From NCBI RefSeq assembly GCF_014203605.1, contig NZ_JACHJJ010000002.1, positions 416,220 to 480,219 of the forward strand: a stretch of DNA of 64,000 nucleotides. Direction: 5' to 3'. Below are positions 49,223 to 59,572 of the stretch, piece by piece. This stretch comes from Thiemannella venezuelensis. Its GTDB lineage: Bacteria; Actinomycetota; Actinomycetes; Streptosporangiales; Streptosporangiaceae. The notes below the pieces were generated by a model. The model did not search any database and was not told where the DNA came from. It saw only the letters and a list, made by a program, of their open reading frames with translations. The stretch's first letter is position 1, and each line of letters starts with the position of its first letter. Position numbers and translations under genes: made by a program.

Positions 49223-49470
49223 CCTCCGACCGGCTCAGCGACATCGGTAGCCGAGTTCCTTTGATCCACAAGCCTTGACGATTACCCGGGCCGCCAGTGC
49301 TCCGACGACCATCGTCCGGCCACCGAGCTGAAAGGTCTTGTGCCGCGAGCCGTCCGGCGACAGTCGGCGGACCGGCCCTTCCAGCGGACGGCTCGACGCG
49401 TCTGGCCTCTCACCAGCGGGTGCGTCCGGTCACAAGTGATCTCCAAGGGGGGGGCGGTCATCCTGCGGCC
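49223..49470. other. gene-free stretch before the FG-GAP gene
   Basis: Between the hairpin and ATG 49471 there is no recognisable gene. A TTGACG at 49274-49279 could be a -35 box, but no clear -10 follows at the right distance. A run of nine G residues (49447-49455) precedes the start by about 15 nt. Confidence 0.4.
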
Positions 49471-51114
49471 ATGCATCCTCGGAAGATCTCCCGATCGGTG
49501 GCGCTGCTCGCCCTGACCGCGGCTTTGGCCGTGCCTGTCAGCTTGCTGGGCACCGCAGGCCCTGCGGGCGCGACCGCGGCCGGCCCGCGCAACACCGACT
49601 TCAACGGTGACGGGTACAACGACCTGGCCGTCTCCAACGGGTGGTACCCGGTCGGTCCCGGCACTCAGCTGGGCGTGACCGCGGTCTTGTACGGCGGCCC
49701 CGGCGGGCTCACCGGTCACCACCTCATCCGGCCCCAAGGCGACTGCGGACCGGTGGGTACCAACGGCCAGCGCAGCGGCCCATGCCGGTACTGGGGACAC
49801 GGCCTGGGTGCCGGCGACGCCGATGGCAACGGCCGCACCGACCTGTTCGTCTCCGGGCTGGGGGATGTGCACGCGCTGTCGTGGCTGCCGACCGGCTTCG
49901 GCACGCTTCAGCGCCACCACTCCCCAGGCTTCATCGACTTCACCATGGTGGTCGGCCAGTTCGGTGGGCAGTTCGGCACCGACGTTCTCAGCGCCAACGT
50001 CGTACAAGGCACCTCCACGCCGTGGGCGGGCATCAGCGGCTGGTACGACGGACAGGAGTTTCGGCAGGCGCCGCTCCCGTCCGACACCCACCTCGTCCAG
50101 GCCGTCCCCCGGTCGATGGTCTCCGGTGACCTCAACCGTGACGGCGATCAGGAGATCGCGCTCCTCCAGAACCGGTCCTTGCGCGACAACTCTTCCGGCC
50201 GTGAGTGGTATGAGCACCATCTGCTGATCGCCGACGACCCGCACGACCCGCCGATGATGGTCACCACGCTCGGCTCGCCGGCCATCTGCGCCTCGCCGGT
50301 TGCGGCCCACAAGGTCTGCCCCGAGCAGGACTCCCAGGTCGTGACAGGCGATGTCAACGGTGACACCCACACCGACCTGGTCATGGCCACTCCCAGCAGG
50401 CACACCCTGCATGTCTGGCTCGGTTCGGCCACCGGTTTGAGCAGAACTCCCTCGTACTCAGCTCGCGACCAGCTCTGGCTGACCGACGTCGCCTTCCGAG
50501 GCCTGGCCACCGGAGACATCAACGGCGACGGCGCCGACGAGATCGCCATCGGCAAACCCAAGGCCGGCGAGTCCACCAGCGGCGAGGTCGTGCTGATCCC
50601 CGGGGCCCGCACCGGTCCGGCGCCGGCCGACGGGCAGGTCATCACCCAAGACGGCGTTCGGCCGTTGTACGGTCCCGCCCCCACTCCTACCGTGAGCGCG
50701 ACTCCTACCGTGACTCCTACCGTGAGCGCGACGCCGAGCCCCACTCCCACCGTGAGCGCGACTCCCACCGTGAGTGCGACGCCGGGACCGGTGGTCACCT
50801 TCGATGACAAGCCGACCGAGGAGCCTCCGGCACTCACCGCCCAGTGGACCACCGGCATGACGTCCGACCCGATCGGCGAGCAGTCCCAGCCCGGTGATCG
50901 TTTCGGTCAAAGCGTCTCGATCCTCGACGTCACCGGGGACGGCAAGGCTGAACTCATCGTCGGCGCACCAGGGAAGAATCGCATCGCCGGAATGCTGGCC
51001 GTACTGCGCGGCACGCCGGACGGGCTCTCCACCGCCCAGGCGCAGATCGTGCATCCCGCCCAGGCCGGTATGAACTTTCCCTCAGCGGAGCTGGGCTTGA
51101 GTCTGCTGCGGTGA
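49471..51114 (+). CDS. secreted FG-GAP/VCBS repeat protein
   Basis: A 547-residue exported protein. Residues 1-35 are a signal peptide (MHPRKISRSVALLALTAALA, then GPAGATAAG). The mature part contains integrin-alpha-like FG-GAP/VCBS repeats with calcium-loop signatures: DFNGDGYNDLAVSNG, GDADGNGRTDLFVSG, GDLNRDGDQEIALL, GDVNGDTHTDLVMA, GDINGDGADEIAIGKP and DVTGDGKAELIVGAPG. A Pro-Thr-Val-Ser-Ala linker (about 405-437) separates the last blade. A seven-blade propeller binding a surface ligand is likely. The start is chosen from the signal peptide; the frame is open further upstream without one. No partner gene is evident. Confidence 0.87.
   Translation: MHPRKISRSVALLALTAALAVPVSLLGTAGPAGATAAGPRNTDFNGDGYNDLAVSNGWYPVGPGTQLGVTAVLYGGPGGLTGHHLIRPQGDCGPVGTNGQRSGPCRYWGHGLGAGDADGNGRTDLFVSGLGDVHALSWLPTGFGTLQRHHSPGFIDFTMVVGQFGGQFGTDVLSANVVQGTSTPWAGISGWYDGQEFRQAPLPSDTHLVQAVPRSMVSGDLNRDGDQEIALLQNRSLRDNSSGREWYEHHLLIADDPHDPPMMVTTLGSPAICASPVAAHKVCPEQDSQVVTGDVNGDTHTDLVMATPSRHTLHVWLGSATGLSRTPSYSARDQLWLTDVAFRGLATGDINGDGADEIAIGKPKAGESTSGEVVLIPGARTGPAPADGQVITQDGVRPLYGPAPTPTVSATPTVTPTVSATPSPTPTVSATPTVSATPGPVVTFDDKPTEEPPALTAQWTTGMTSDPIGEQSQPGDRFGQSVSILDVTGDGKAELIVGAPGKNRIAGMLAVLRGTPDGLSTAQAQIVHPAQAGMNFPSAELGLSLLR
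50682..50782 (+). repeat. 18-bp minisatellite encoding TPTVSA linkers
   Basis: Units close to ACTCCTACCGTGAGCGCG, some truncated to 12 bp, are repeated about six times in frame inside the FG-GAP gene. They encode a Pro/Thr/Ser-rich spacer, and length variation between strains would stay in frame. Confidence 0.75.
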
Positions 51115-51402
51115 TCGTCGGCAGCGATCGGTCAGGTGCACGGCGCGGCGGCCGCGGTCGGCGGCGGTCCGGGAGGACGCAGCCCGCCGGAAGGCGAGGG
51201 ACGGCCGCTGTACCGGACGTAGGTTCGCCAATGGTACGGAGAACCATGTCATGACGGTGTACATGCCGATCCTGAAAGGGCGGAGACCTAGCCTCCAGGC
51301 GCTGGGATCCGGAGGAGTGTTCAGCGAGGCCCTTTCACTGAGGGCGTCGCTGTGAGAGGGGGGTGGGGGTGGCGGAGAGGCCGGCCAATAGACTCGGGCA
51401 TC
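51115..51402. other. gene-free stretch before rpe
   Basis: No gene is recognised in these 288 bp. The end carries TAGACT (51389-51394), 8 nt before the rpe ATG, a probable -10 box. Short inverted segments such as GGTACGGAGAACCAT (about 51234-51248) are not strong enough to call. Confidence 0.4.
51389..51394 (+). promoter_or_regulatory. putative -10 box of rpe
   Basis: TAGACT ends 8 nt before ATG 51403 and no Shine-Dalgarno lies within 20 nt of the start, so the transcript is leaderless or nearly so. Confidence 0.45.
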
Positions 51403-52062
51403 ATGGCCGTACAGATCTCGCCCAGCATCCTGTCCGCCGACTTCGCCCGCCTCGCCGAGGCGGCGGCGGCGGTGCCCAACGCCGACTGGCTGCACGTCGA
51501 CGTGATGGACAACCACTTCGTGCCCAACCTGACGCTCGGCCTGCCGGTGGTGGAGTCGCTGCTCAAGGCGACGTCCACGCCGCTGGACTGCCATCTCATG
51601 ATCGAGGACCCGGACCGCTGGGCCCCCGCCTACGCCGAGGCGGGGGCGGGGAGCGTGACGATCCACGCCGAGGCGGCCAAGGCCCCGGTCCGGACCCTGC
51701 GCCAGATCCGCGCCGCCGGGTCCCGCGCCGGGTTCGCGCTCAACCCGGCCACCCCCGTCGAGCCGTACGAGGACCTGCTCGGCGAGGTCGACATGCTGCT
51801 GCTGATGACCGTCGAGCCAGGCTTCGGCGGCCAGAGGTTCCTCGACGTGGTCCTGCCGAAGATCCGCCGGACCCGCGCGCTCATCGAGCGGCACGGCGGC
51901 CAGGTCTGGCTCCAGGTGGACGGCGGCGTCGCGGCCGAGACCATCGAGCGCTGCGCAGAGGCGGGGGCCGACGTCTTCGTCGCGGGCAACGCCGTCTACG
52001 GCGCCGACGACCCCGCCCGCGCGGTCGACGCCCTGCGGGCCCTGGCCTCCGCCAAGGCCTGA
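51403..52062 (+). CDS. rpe: ribulose-phosphate 3-epimerase
   Basis: Interconverts ribulose-5-phosphate and xylulose-5-phosphate in the pentose phosphate and related pathways. The 219-residue TIM barrel has [33 protein letters not shown] (metal-binding His and Asp), [23 protein letters not shown] and LQVDGGV, then [10 protein letters not shown] for phosphate. Only the TAGACT box supports the ATG start. A hairpin after the stop separates it from the convergent ABC operon. Confidence 0.95.
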   Translation: MAVQISPSILSADFARLAEAAAAVPNADWLHVDVMDNHFVPNLTLGLPVVESLLKATSTPLDCHLMIEDPDRWAPAYAEAGAGSVTIHAEAAKAPVRTLRQIRAAGSRAGFALNPATPVEPYEDLLGEVDMLLLMTVEPGFGGQRFLDVVLPKIRRTRALIERHGGQVWLQVDGGVAAETIERCAEAGADVFVAGNAVYGADDPARAVDALRALASAKA

Positions 52063-52119
52063 GCCCGCGGCCGGGCGCGCCGCCCGGATCCGCGTACGGC
52101 TGCGCCCCCTGCCGCCCCC

Positions 52120-52150
52120 CGCCGTCGCCGGTGATTCCCCGGCGACGGCG
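52120..52150. terminator. bidirectional hairpin terminator between rpe and the ABC operon
   Basis: A perfect 12-bp inverted repeat, CGCCGTCGCCGG, 7-nt loop, CCGGCGACGGCG, is followed by TTT on the plus strand. It lies between convergent stops. Confidence 0.75.
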
Positions 52151-52183
52151 TTTCGCGGGAGCGCGGGGTGCCCGCCGTACGCC

Positions 52184-53268
<1,085 letters not shown>

Positions 53269-53272
<4 letters not shown>

Positions 53273-54270
53273 CGGGTGATCTCCTGCTTCTGGGCGAGGG
53301 TCAGGTAGCACGCGTCGCCGTGGCCGCGGTGCGGGGACAGTTCGGGCCGCTCGCCCCGGCACAGCTCGGGGCCGGCCAGGTCCGTGTAGTCGCACCGGGG
53401 GTGGAACGGGCAGCCGGGCGGCACGTTGATCAGGCTCGGCGGGGTGCCGCGGACCGGCAGGAGCGGCACGTCCACCGGGGCGCTCAGCCGGGGCATCGAG
53501 GCCAGCAGGCCCCAGGTGTAGGGGTGGCGGGGCTCGCCGAGGACCTCCCGGACGGTGCCGCGCTCCACCGCCCGCCCGGCGTACATCACCAGCACCTCGT
53601 GGGCGGTGCCGGACACCACGCCCAGGTCGTGGGTGATCATGATGATCGCGGTGCCGGTCTGCTCCTGCAGGTCCCGCAGCAGGTCCAGGATCTGGGCCTG
53701 CACGGTCACGTCCAGGGCGGTGGTCGGCTCGTCGGCGATCAGCAGGTCGGGGTCGCAGACCAGGGCCATCGCGATCATCGCGCGCTGCCGCATGCCGCCG
53801 GAGAACTGGTGGGGGTAGTCGTCCACGCGGACCTTGGGCTGCGGGATGCCGACCCGGGTGAGCATCTCGATCGCCCGGTCCCGGGAGGCGGCGCGGCTCG
53901 CCCCGGTGTGCCTGCGGAAGACCTCGCCGATCTGCCTGCCGATCGTGTGGTACGGCGAGAGCGAGGTCAGCGGATCCTGGAAGATCATCGCGACCTTGTT
54001 GCCGCGGAGCCGCTCCATGGTGGAGCGCGGGGCGCCGATCAGCTCCTCGCCGTCCAACCGGATCTCGCCGCTGATCTTGGCGGTCTCCGGGTTGTGCAGG
54101 CCGAGCACGGCCAGGTTGGTCACCGACTTGCCGGAGCCGGACTCGCCGACGATGCCCAGCGTGGTGCCCTTCTCCACGTCGAAGGAGAGCCCGTCCACCG
54201 CGTGGACGACGCCGTCCTCGGTGTGGAAGTCGACGGTCAGGTCGCGGACCGACAGAAACGGGGTTGACAC
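53269..54270 (-). CDS. peptide ABC transporter ATP-binding protein (DppD/OppD type)
   Basis: The second ATPase, 333 residues. Walker [20 protein letters not shown], signature [15 protein letters not shown], Walker [16 protein letters not shown], and the C-terminal [12 protein letters not shown] cysteine region of the OppD family. It lies 14 nt after the permease gene and overlaps the last gene by 4 nt. It probably forms a heterodimer with the neighbouring ATPase. Confidence 0.93.
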
Positions 54271-54284
54271 GGTCTTCGAGGCTC

Positions 54285-55265
54285 CTAGCTCAGCCGTACT
54301 CGGGGGTCGATGAAGGCGTACAGGGCGTCCACGATGATGTTGAACACGATGATCGCCCCGGCCGCCACGAGCACCGTGGCCATCAGGACCGGCAGGTCGG
54401 AGTCGGTGACGGCGTTGATGGACAGCCGCCCGAGTCCCTGCAGGCCGAAGGTGGTCTCGGTGATGATGGCGCCGCCGATGAGCGCTCCGAGGTCCACGCC
54501 GAAGATGGTGATGACGGTCGTCAGGGTGCCGCGCAGCGCGAAGCGCATGACCACGCTGCGCCCCTTCATGCCCTTGGCCCGCGCGGTGCGCACGTAGTCC
54601 TCGCCGAGCTGCTCCACCATCGTCGAGCGGGTCATCCGGGTGTAGTTGGCGGTGAAGATGATCGACAGCACCACCCAGGGCAGCGCCAGCCCGGCGGCCC
54701 AGGCGAGCGGGTCCTCGGTGAAGGGCCGGTACTGCGGCCGGGTCAGGATCTGGTTCTGGTAGACCAGGAAGTACAGCGCGAGGGTGCCGACGAAGTAGAT
54801 CTGCAGGGAGAAGCCGATCAGCGACGAGACGCTGGCGATCTTGTCCAGCGGCCGGCCCTGGTTCAGCGCCGCGATGATGCCGGTGGCGACGCCGAACAGC
54901 AGGAAGACGAGCGCCGCGCCGACGGTGAGGGAGACGGTGACCGGGAGCCGGTCCAGGATCGTCTCGAAGACCGGCGCCTTGTTGACGAAGGAGTAGCCGA
55001 GGCAGGGGGCCGGGCAGTGGCCCAGCCCGCCGTAGTCGCGGCCGACGAAGATCCCGGCCAGCCAGGCGGTGAACTGCGCGAACAGCGGCTGGTCCAGGCC
55101 CAGGTTGTGCCGGGCCTGCTCCAGCAGCTCCGGCGGGCAGACCTTGCCGCAGGCGAGCCGGGCCGGGTCGGCGGGAACGGCGAAGAAGAGGAAGAACGTG
55201 ACGGCGGAGATGACCACCAGGGTGACCACGGCGCCGAGGGCGCGGCGGGTGAGGAAACGGAGCAT
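54285..55265 (-). CDS. peptide ABC transporter permease (DppB type)
   Basis: A 326-residue permease with six predicted helices, starting [20 protein letters not shown]. The EAA loop is [20 protein letters not shown], and [20 protein letters not shown] follows. An unusual feature is a cysteine-bearing external loop ([24 protein letters not shown]) between the first two helices, which may be disulfide-linked outside the membrane. It follows the binding protein by about 80 nt. Confidence 0.92.
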   Translation of the reverse strand: MLRFLTRRALGAVVTLVVISAVTFFLFFAVPADPARLACGKVCPPELLEQARHNLGLDQPLFAQFTAWLAGIFVGRDYGGLGHCPAPCLGYSFVNKAPVFETILDRLPVTVSLTVGAALVFLLFGVATGIIAALNQGRPLDKIASVSSLIGFSLQIYFVGTLALYFLVYQNQILTRPQYRPFTEDPLAWAAGLALPWVVLSIIFTANYTRMTRSTMVEQLGEDYVRTARAKGMKGRSVVMRFALRGTLTTVITIFGVDLGALIGGAIITETTFGLQGLGRLSINAVTDSDLPVLMATVLVAAGAIIVFNIIVDALYAFIDPRVRLS

Positions 55266-55344
55266 CGACTGCTTCCCGACGGGGAGTGGCTGGGACCGCT
55301 GCGGTCCGGGGGCCGCGCCGTGCGGCGCGGCCCCCGGAGCAGGG

Positions 55345-57120
55345 TCACTGCTTGACGAAGATGGTGTTCGGCGACACGATCCAGAACTGCGGATCGATCT
55401 CGGCGCCGCCCACCTTGGAGCCGTGGAGGATGTTGGCGATCCGGTTCTCGGCGACGACCAGCGGGGTGATCGTCTCCTGGACCTTCTTGTCCAGCGCCAT
55501 CCACGCGGCGTTCGCCTCGTCGATGTCGGCCATCGCCGTGATCTTGTCCATCTCCGCGGTGAGCGCCGGGTCCTTCAGGTGCGCGTAGTTCGGCGCGCCG
55601 TCGGCGACGGGCCCGAAGATGACCGGCAGGACCGTGGAGCCCGACGGCCAGTCGGCGCCCCAGCCGCCCCAGTACAGGTCGAACTCGTTCTTCACCAGGC
55701 CGATGGAGTCGTAGTAGGTCTTGCGGTCCAGCGGCTTGGCCACGACCTTGATGCCGGCCTTCTCCAGGGCGCTCTTGATCACGACGGTGACCTGCTCCTG
55801 GACCGGCGTCTGGTTGTAGGCGTAGACGATGGTCGGGGTGGGGTTGCTCGACTGGGCCAGCAGTTCCTTGGCCTTGTCGATGTCGCCCTCGGGCTTGGTC
55901 GTCTTGCCGAACAGGTCGTAGGGCTCGTAGCCGACCGTGGTGTTCTCGTTGAGGATCGTGGTCGGCAGCGCCGCCGCGGCCGGGCCGCCGGAGACCTGCT
56001 GGATCTGCTTGGACGGCCAGGCGTAGTTGATCGCCTGGCGGATCTTGACGTCCTTCACCCGGTCGAGGTTGAAGTAGTAGTAGTTGCCGTACGGCGAGGG
56101 GCTCTTCAGCAGGCGCGGGGCCAGCGAGGCGTCGCCGAGGACCTGCTGGAGCCGCTCCGGCGGGACGCTGGCGTAGAAGGTGAACGCCGTCTGGTCCGCT
56201 CCCGCGTCCGCCATGAGGCGGTCGGTGATCTGCAGGGCCTCCTGGCCGAACTCCATGTGCCACTTGTCGGGGTAGGCGCCGCGGATCGGGTCGGTCGCCG
56301 CGTCCCAGTTCGGGTTGCGCTCCAGGTCCAGCGTCTTGTCGACGACGTGGCTCTTGATGACGTACGGCCCGCTGGAGAAGGGCTCCTTGTCGTACTTCTC
56401 CTTGGTGTCCTTGGCCTTGGGCACGATGGCGTACCCGCCCATCGCGAAGGCGTAGTTCGCGTCGGCGTGCGGCGTCTTGAACTTGAAGACGACCGTCTTG
56501 TCGTCGGGCGTCTCGATGGCGTCCAGGCGCTTGCCGTCATAGGGGCCCTGGTAGGCCTTCTTGTGGTCGGCCTCGGTCAGCCACTGCTGGACGTAGGTCG
56601 GGCCCTGGGTGATGAACGGCGCGAACGTCCGCTCGATCGTCCACTTCACGTCCTCGGACGTGATCGGCGAGCCGTCCTGCCACTTCACCCCGTCCTTGAG
56701 GGTGAACGTCCAGGTCTTGCCTCCGTCGGAGACGGTGCCCGCGTCGGTGGCCAGGTCGCCGACCAGCTTGTAGTCGCCCTTGGCGACCCGCTTGTAGCCG
56801 GTCAGGCCGCGGTGGATGAGCAGGCCGAAGTTGGTCGCGGTGTTGACGTAGCTCTGCCCGGGGTCGAAGTGGGCGAAGTCGTCTCTGTCGATCATGGTGA
56901 CGGTGCCGCCCCGGACGACGCCCTCGGGTTCGATGGCGGGGCCCTTGGAGTCCTCTGCCGTGCCGACGGTGATGGTCGGCGGCTTGAACGGCTCCGCGGA
57001 GGCGGCGGGCGCGCTACTGGAGGTGGCGGGCGCACCCTGGTTGCCCTCGGCGCACGCGCCGGTGAGCACGAGCAGGCCGGCGGCGAGCGCGGCCATGGTC
57101 GACCGCTTGCGGACTCTCAT
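55345..57120 (-). CDS. peptide ABC transporter substrate-binding lipoprotein (DppA/OppA type)
   Basis: A 591-residue family 5 extracellular binding protein. The lipoprotein signal is MRVRKRSTMAALAAGLLVL followed by lipobox TGAC, so Cys24 or nearby becomes the lipid anchor. SBP_bac_5 landmarks are FAHFDPGQSYVNTATNFGLL, VGDLATDAGTVSDGGKTWTF, GVKWQDGSPITSEDVKWTIE and a C-terminal WGADWPSGSTVLPVIF. The ligand is probably a peptide, but related proteins also bind other compounds. Encoded between the two permeases, 16 nt after dppC. Confidence 0.93.
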   Translation of the reverse strand: MRVRKRSTMAALAAGLLVLTGACAEGNQGAPATSSSAPAASAEPFKPPTITVGTAEDSKGPAIEPEGVVRGGTVTMIDRDDFAHFDPGQSYVNTATNFGLLIHRGLTGYKRVAKGDYKLVGDLATDAGTVSDGGKTWTFTLKDGVKWQDGSPITSEDVKWTIERTFAPFITQGPTYVQQWLTEADHKKAYQGPYDGKRLDAIETPDDKTVVFKFKTPHADANYAFAMGGYAIVPKAKDTKEKYDKEPFSSGPYVIKSHVVDKTLDLERNPNWDAATDPIRGAYPDKWHMEFGQEALQITDRLMADAGADQTAFTFYASVPPERLQQVLGDASLAPRLLKSPSPYGNYYYFNLDRVKDVKIRQAINYAWPSKQIQQVSGGPAAAALPTTILNENTTVGYEPYDLFGKTTKPEGDIDKAKELLAQSSNPTPTIVYAYNQTPVQEQVTVVIKSALEKAGIKVVAKPLDRKTYYDSIGLVKNEFDLYWGGWGADWPSGSTVLPVIFGPVADGAPNYAHLKDPALTAEMDKITAMADIDEANAAWMALDKKVQETITPLVVAENRIANILHGSKVGGAEIDPQFWIVSPNTIFVKQ

Positions 57121-57136
57121 CTCTCTCCTATCGGGT

Positions 57137-58138
57137 CTAGCGCTTGATCTTGGGGTCGAAGGCGTCGCGGACCGAGTCGCCGAGCAGGTTGAACGCGATC
57201 ACGAAGACCAGCAGGGCGACGCCGGGGAACATGAGGTAGGTGATGTCGTTCTGGTAGACCTGGGTGCCGCGCAGGAACATGCGGCCCCAGTCGGGGATGG
57301 GCTCGATCATGCCGACGCCCAGGAACGACAGCGCCGCCTCGGCCGTGACGAGGGCGGGCAGCAGGAGCGTCGCCTGGATGAGGATCGGCGTCCACAGGTT
57401 GGGCAGCAGCTCCTTGAAGACGATCCGGGCGGGGGAGGCCCCGGTGACCCGGGCCGCCTCGACGAACTCGCGCTCGCGCAGGGAGAGCACCTGGCCGCGC
57501 AGGATGCGGGCGATGCCGGCCCACTGGAAGGCCGTCAGCATGATGACCAGCGTCACCGCGCGCAGCCAGACCGGGGTCTCCTCGTCCGGGCTGACGAAGA
57601 GGTTCTCCACGACCGGCATGAACGCGATGATGAACAGCGTGGACGGGAACGACAGGGTGAGGTCGATCACGCGGCCGATGGCGTAGTCCGTCTTCCCGCC
57701 GGCGTATCCGGCGACGATGCCCATCACGATGCCGATCGTCGTGACCAGGACCGTCGCCGCGGCGGCGATCAGCAGGGAGGTCCTGATCCCGTAGACGAGC
57801 TGCATGAAAACGTCCCGGCCCAGGTTGGGCTCGATGCCGAACCAGAACTCCGAGCTGATCCCGCCGTTGGGCAGGACCGGATATCCGAAGTCGTTCAGCA
57901 GGCCCGGGGTGTCCTGGCCGTACAGGGTGTAGGGGTCCTTTCCGTAGAGCCAGGAGATGACCGGGGCCAGTGCCGCGACGAGAAGGAAGAAAATCACGAC
58001 GACGGCGGACGCGACACCCGTCCGGTCGCGGCGGAAACGTAGCCACATCAGCCGGCCGGGGGAGCGGCCCGCGGTTTCCGGGGCCTTGGCGGCCAGCGTC
58101 TTACCGGGTCCGGCCACGGCCGGCGCGGGGATCGTCAT
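57137..58138 (-). CDS. peptide ABC transporter permease (DppC type)
   Basis: A 333-residue permease and first gene of the operon. The N-terminal OppC segment is MWLRFRRDRTGVASAVVVIF; the EAA loop is LREREFVEAARVTGASPARI, and ETALSFLG-like AEAALSFLGVGMIEPIPDWG follows. I chose ATG 58138, just before TIPAPAVAGPGKTLAAK; the frame is open 123 codons further upstream but there is no better start and the upstream part is not family-like. Confidence 0.92.
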   Translation of the reverse strand: MTIPAPAVAGPGKTLAAKAPETAGRSPGRLMWLRFRRDRTGVASAVVVIFFLLVAALAPVISWLYGKDPYTLYGQDTPGLLNDFGYPVLPNGGISSEFWFGIEPNLGRDVFMQLVYGIRTSLLIAAAATVLVTTIGIVMGIVAGYAGGKTDYAIGRVIDLTLSFPSTLFIIAFMPVVENLFVSPDEETPVWLRAVTLVIMLTAFQWAGIARILRGQVLSLREREFVEAARVTGASPARIVFKELLPNLWTPILIQATLLLPALVTAEAALSFLGVGMIEPIPDWGRMFLRGTQVYQNDITYLMFPGVALLVFVIAFNLLGDSVRDAFDPKIKR

Positions 58139-58505
58139 CGGGTGGAGGCTCCCAGGAGCAAAGGTGGTTCGGGATCTGGGGGAACCATCGCAAAAGCCAT
58201 CCGCCCGATCAATGGGAACGGGGCATCTCATTTTATTGTTGTGTAAATTCGATTGGCTCGTTGCGATAATTCCGTTGACCGGGTCCCGGGGTCCCGTGAA
58301 AGGATGTCGTTCCCCCGAGAATTGCTTTTCACGGATTTGTGACATGTCCATGACACGTCCATGACGGCTCCGTTCCGGTTGTGTCCGGAAAACGTCGCGA
58401 TCCTGTGACGGAGGCGCCCCGCCGGTCGTGCGGCGGCGGATTCCCGCGAGGCGGGTGTGAGGTCCGCGCGGATGGGGTAACCACTTACTTACGAGGAGGT
58501 GGCCC
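58139..58505. other. divergent regulatory region between the peptide ABC operon and the MpaB-like gene
   Basis: No gene is visible in these 367 bp. On the minus strand TAAAAT (58235-58230) could be the -10 box of the ABC operon. The patch 58229-58256 is unusually AT-rich. A repeated GAC-N2-GTC element lies at 58341-58365. Confidence 0.45.
58341..58365. promoter_or_regulatory. tandem 11-bp operator-like repeat
   Basis: GACATGTC (a perfect palindrome), CAT, GACACGTC, CAT, GAC: the motif repeats with an 11-bp period, about one helical turn. It lies in the intergenic region of two divergent units, where a regulator could act on both. Confidence 0.4.
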
Positions 58506-59315
58506 ATGGATCACGGGCTGTTCGGGCCGGGCTCGGTGACCTGGCGTGTGATGGGGGAGCCGATCCTGCTGGTCGGCGGTTTCCGGGCGCTGCTCATGCA
58601 GGGGCTGCACCCCAGGGCGATGCGCGGGGTGGCGCAGAACTCCGCCCTCATGGACCCGGCCGAGGCGTGGTCCCGCTTCACCCGCACCACCGAGTTCGTC
58701 CGGGTGCGCACCTACGGCACGAGCGCGGAGGTCGAGCGGGCCGGCGCCAGGGTCCGGAAGATCCACTCCAGGCTCACCGCCCTCGACCCCGACACCGGCG
58801 AGCGCTTCCGCCTGGACGACCCCGAGGCGCTGCGCTGGGTGCACGTCGGCGAGGTCGACTCCTACCTGTCGGTGGCCCGCCGGGCGGGGGTGTCCCTGAC
58901 CGACGCCGAGGCCGACCGGTTCGTGGCCGAGTGGCGCCGCGCCGCCGAGGTCGTCGGCCTGAAGCCCGAGGACGTCCCCGGCTCGGTCGCCGAGATGCGC
59001 GACTACATCGACGCCCGCCGTCCCGGCCTCTACTTCGCCCCCGAGGTGCCCCACCCCCTGCGCCAGTCGCTCAACGCGCCGCTCCCGCCGCGGCTGCTCC
59101 CGCTCAAGCCGGTCATGCCCGCGCTCACCCTGCTCGCCTTCGCCACCCTGCCGCGCTGGGCCCGCAGGTTGTACGGCCTGCCCGCCACGCCGCTCGGCGA
59201 CCTGTGGGCGACGGCGACCCTGAGAACCCTGCAGGCGGGGATCGGCCTGGTCCCGGCCCCGGTCAGGTACGCGCCCGACGCCCGGCGGGCGCGGCGGCTG
59301 AACGCGGCGGCGTGA
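58506..59315 (+). CDS. MpaB-like oxygenase (DUF2236)
   Basis: A 269-residue member of the DUF2236 family, which includes rubber oxygenase Lcp and fungal MpaB, haem-containing oxygenases. The family start is visible in LFGPGSVTWRVMGEPILLVG and GGFRALLMQGLHPRAMRGVA, followed by RFTRTTEFVRVRTYGT and [22 protein letters not shown] lies 6 nt before the ATG. No export signal is seen, so it is probably cytoplasmic. The substrate is unknown; no terpene or rubber genes lie nearby. Confidence 0.85.
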   Translation: MDHGLFGPGSVTWRVMGEPILLVGGFRALLMQGLHPRAMRGVAQNSALMDPAEAWSRFTRTTEFVRVRTYGTSAEVERAGARVRKIHSRLTALDPDTGERFRLDDPEALRWVHVGEVDSYLSVARRAGVSLTDAEADRFVAEWRRAAEVVGLKPEDVPGSVAEMRDYIDARRPGLYFAPEVPHPLRQSLNAPLPPRLLPLKPVMPALTLLAFATLPRWARRLYGLPATPLGDLWATATLRTLQAGIGLVPAPVRYAPDARRARRLNAAA

Positions 59316-59327
59316 CGGGGACGGATA

Positions 59328-59357
59328 TTGACCAAGCGCTCGCTTGGTTCATATGCT
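59328..59357 (+). promoter_or_regulatory. rib operon promoter with an internal palindromic operator
   Basis: TTGACC (59328-59333), an 18-nt spacer and TATGCT (59352-59357) form a good promoter. Between and overlapping these boxes is the perfect palindrome ACCAAGCGCTCGCTTGGT (59331-59348), of the type bound by TetR-family repressors. A repressor here would block RNA polymerase directly. No tetR gene is in the window. Confidence 0.6.
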
Positions 59358-59407
59358 GGGGTCAGGTTCCGTCCGGTTTGCCGGGCGTGGCACACTGAGG
59401 TAAGGGA

Positions 59408-59427
59408 GCGGGCCCGGCAGGGCCCGC
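59408..59427 (+). terminator. GC-only hairpin between promoter and FMN riboswitch
   Basis: GCGGGCCC, loop GGCA, GGGCCCGC. It lies in the transcript leader, 19 nt before the FMN aptamer. It could be a terminator for upstream transcription or a structural spacer. Confidence 0.4.
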
Positions 59428-59445
59428 CACCCGAAGAAGAGAGCA

Positions 59446-59572
59446 GCGTGCTCCGGGGTCGGTGAAAGTCCGAACCGGCGGTTACAGTCCGCGACCCGGT
59501 CGAAGCCATCGACCGGTTGACCCGGTGAAATTCCGGGACCGACGGTTAAAGTCCGGATGGGAGGAAGCGCGC
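59446..59572 (+). ncRNA. FMN riboswitch (RFN element)
   Basis: The conserved aptamer parts are present in order: GGGGTCGGTGAAAGTCCG, CCGGCGGTTACAGTCC, CCCGGTGAAATTCCGGGACC, GACGGTTAAAGTCCGGATGG and GGAGGAAGCG. The closing P1 stem is GCGTGC (59446-59451) with GCGCGC (59567-59572). It precedes the rib operon and senses flavin mononucleotide. Confidence 0.95.

Noticed and set aside
51115..51402. Minus-strand frame containing MYTVMTWFSVPLANLRPVQR as a gene remnant
   Set aside because: No family is recognised and the frame continues antisense to rpe; evidence is too thin.
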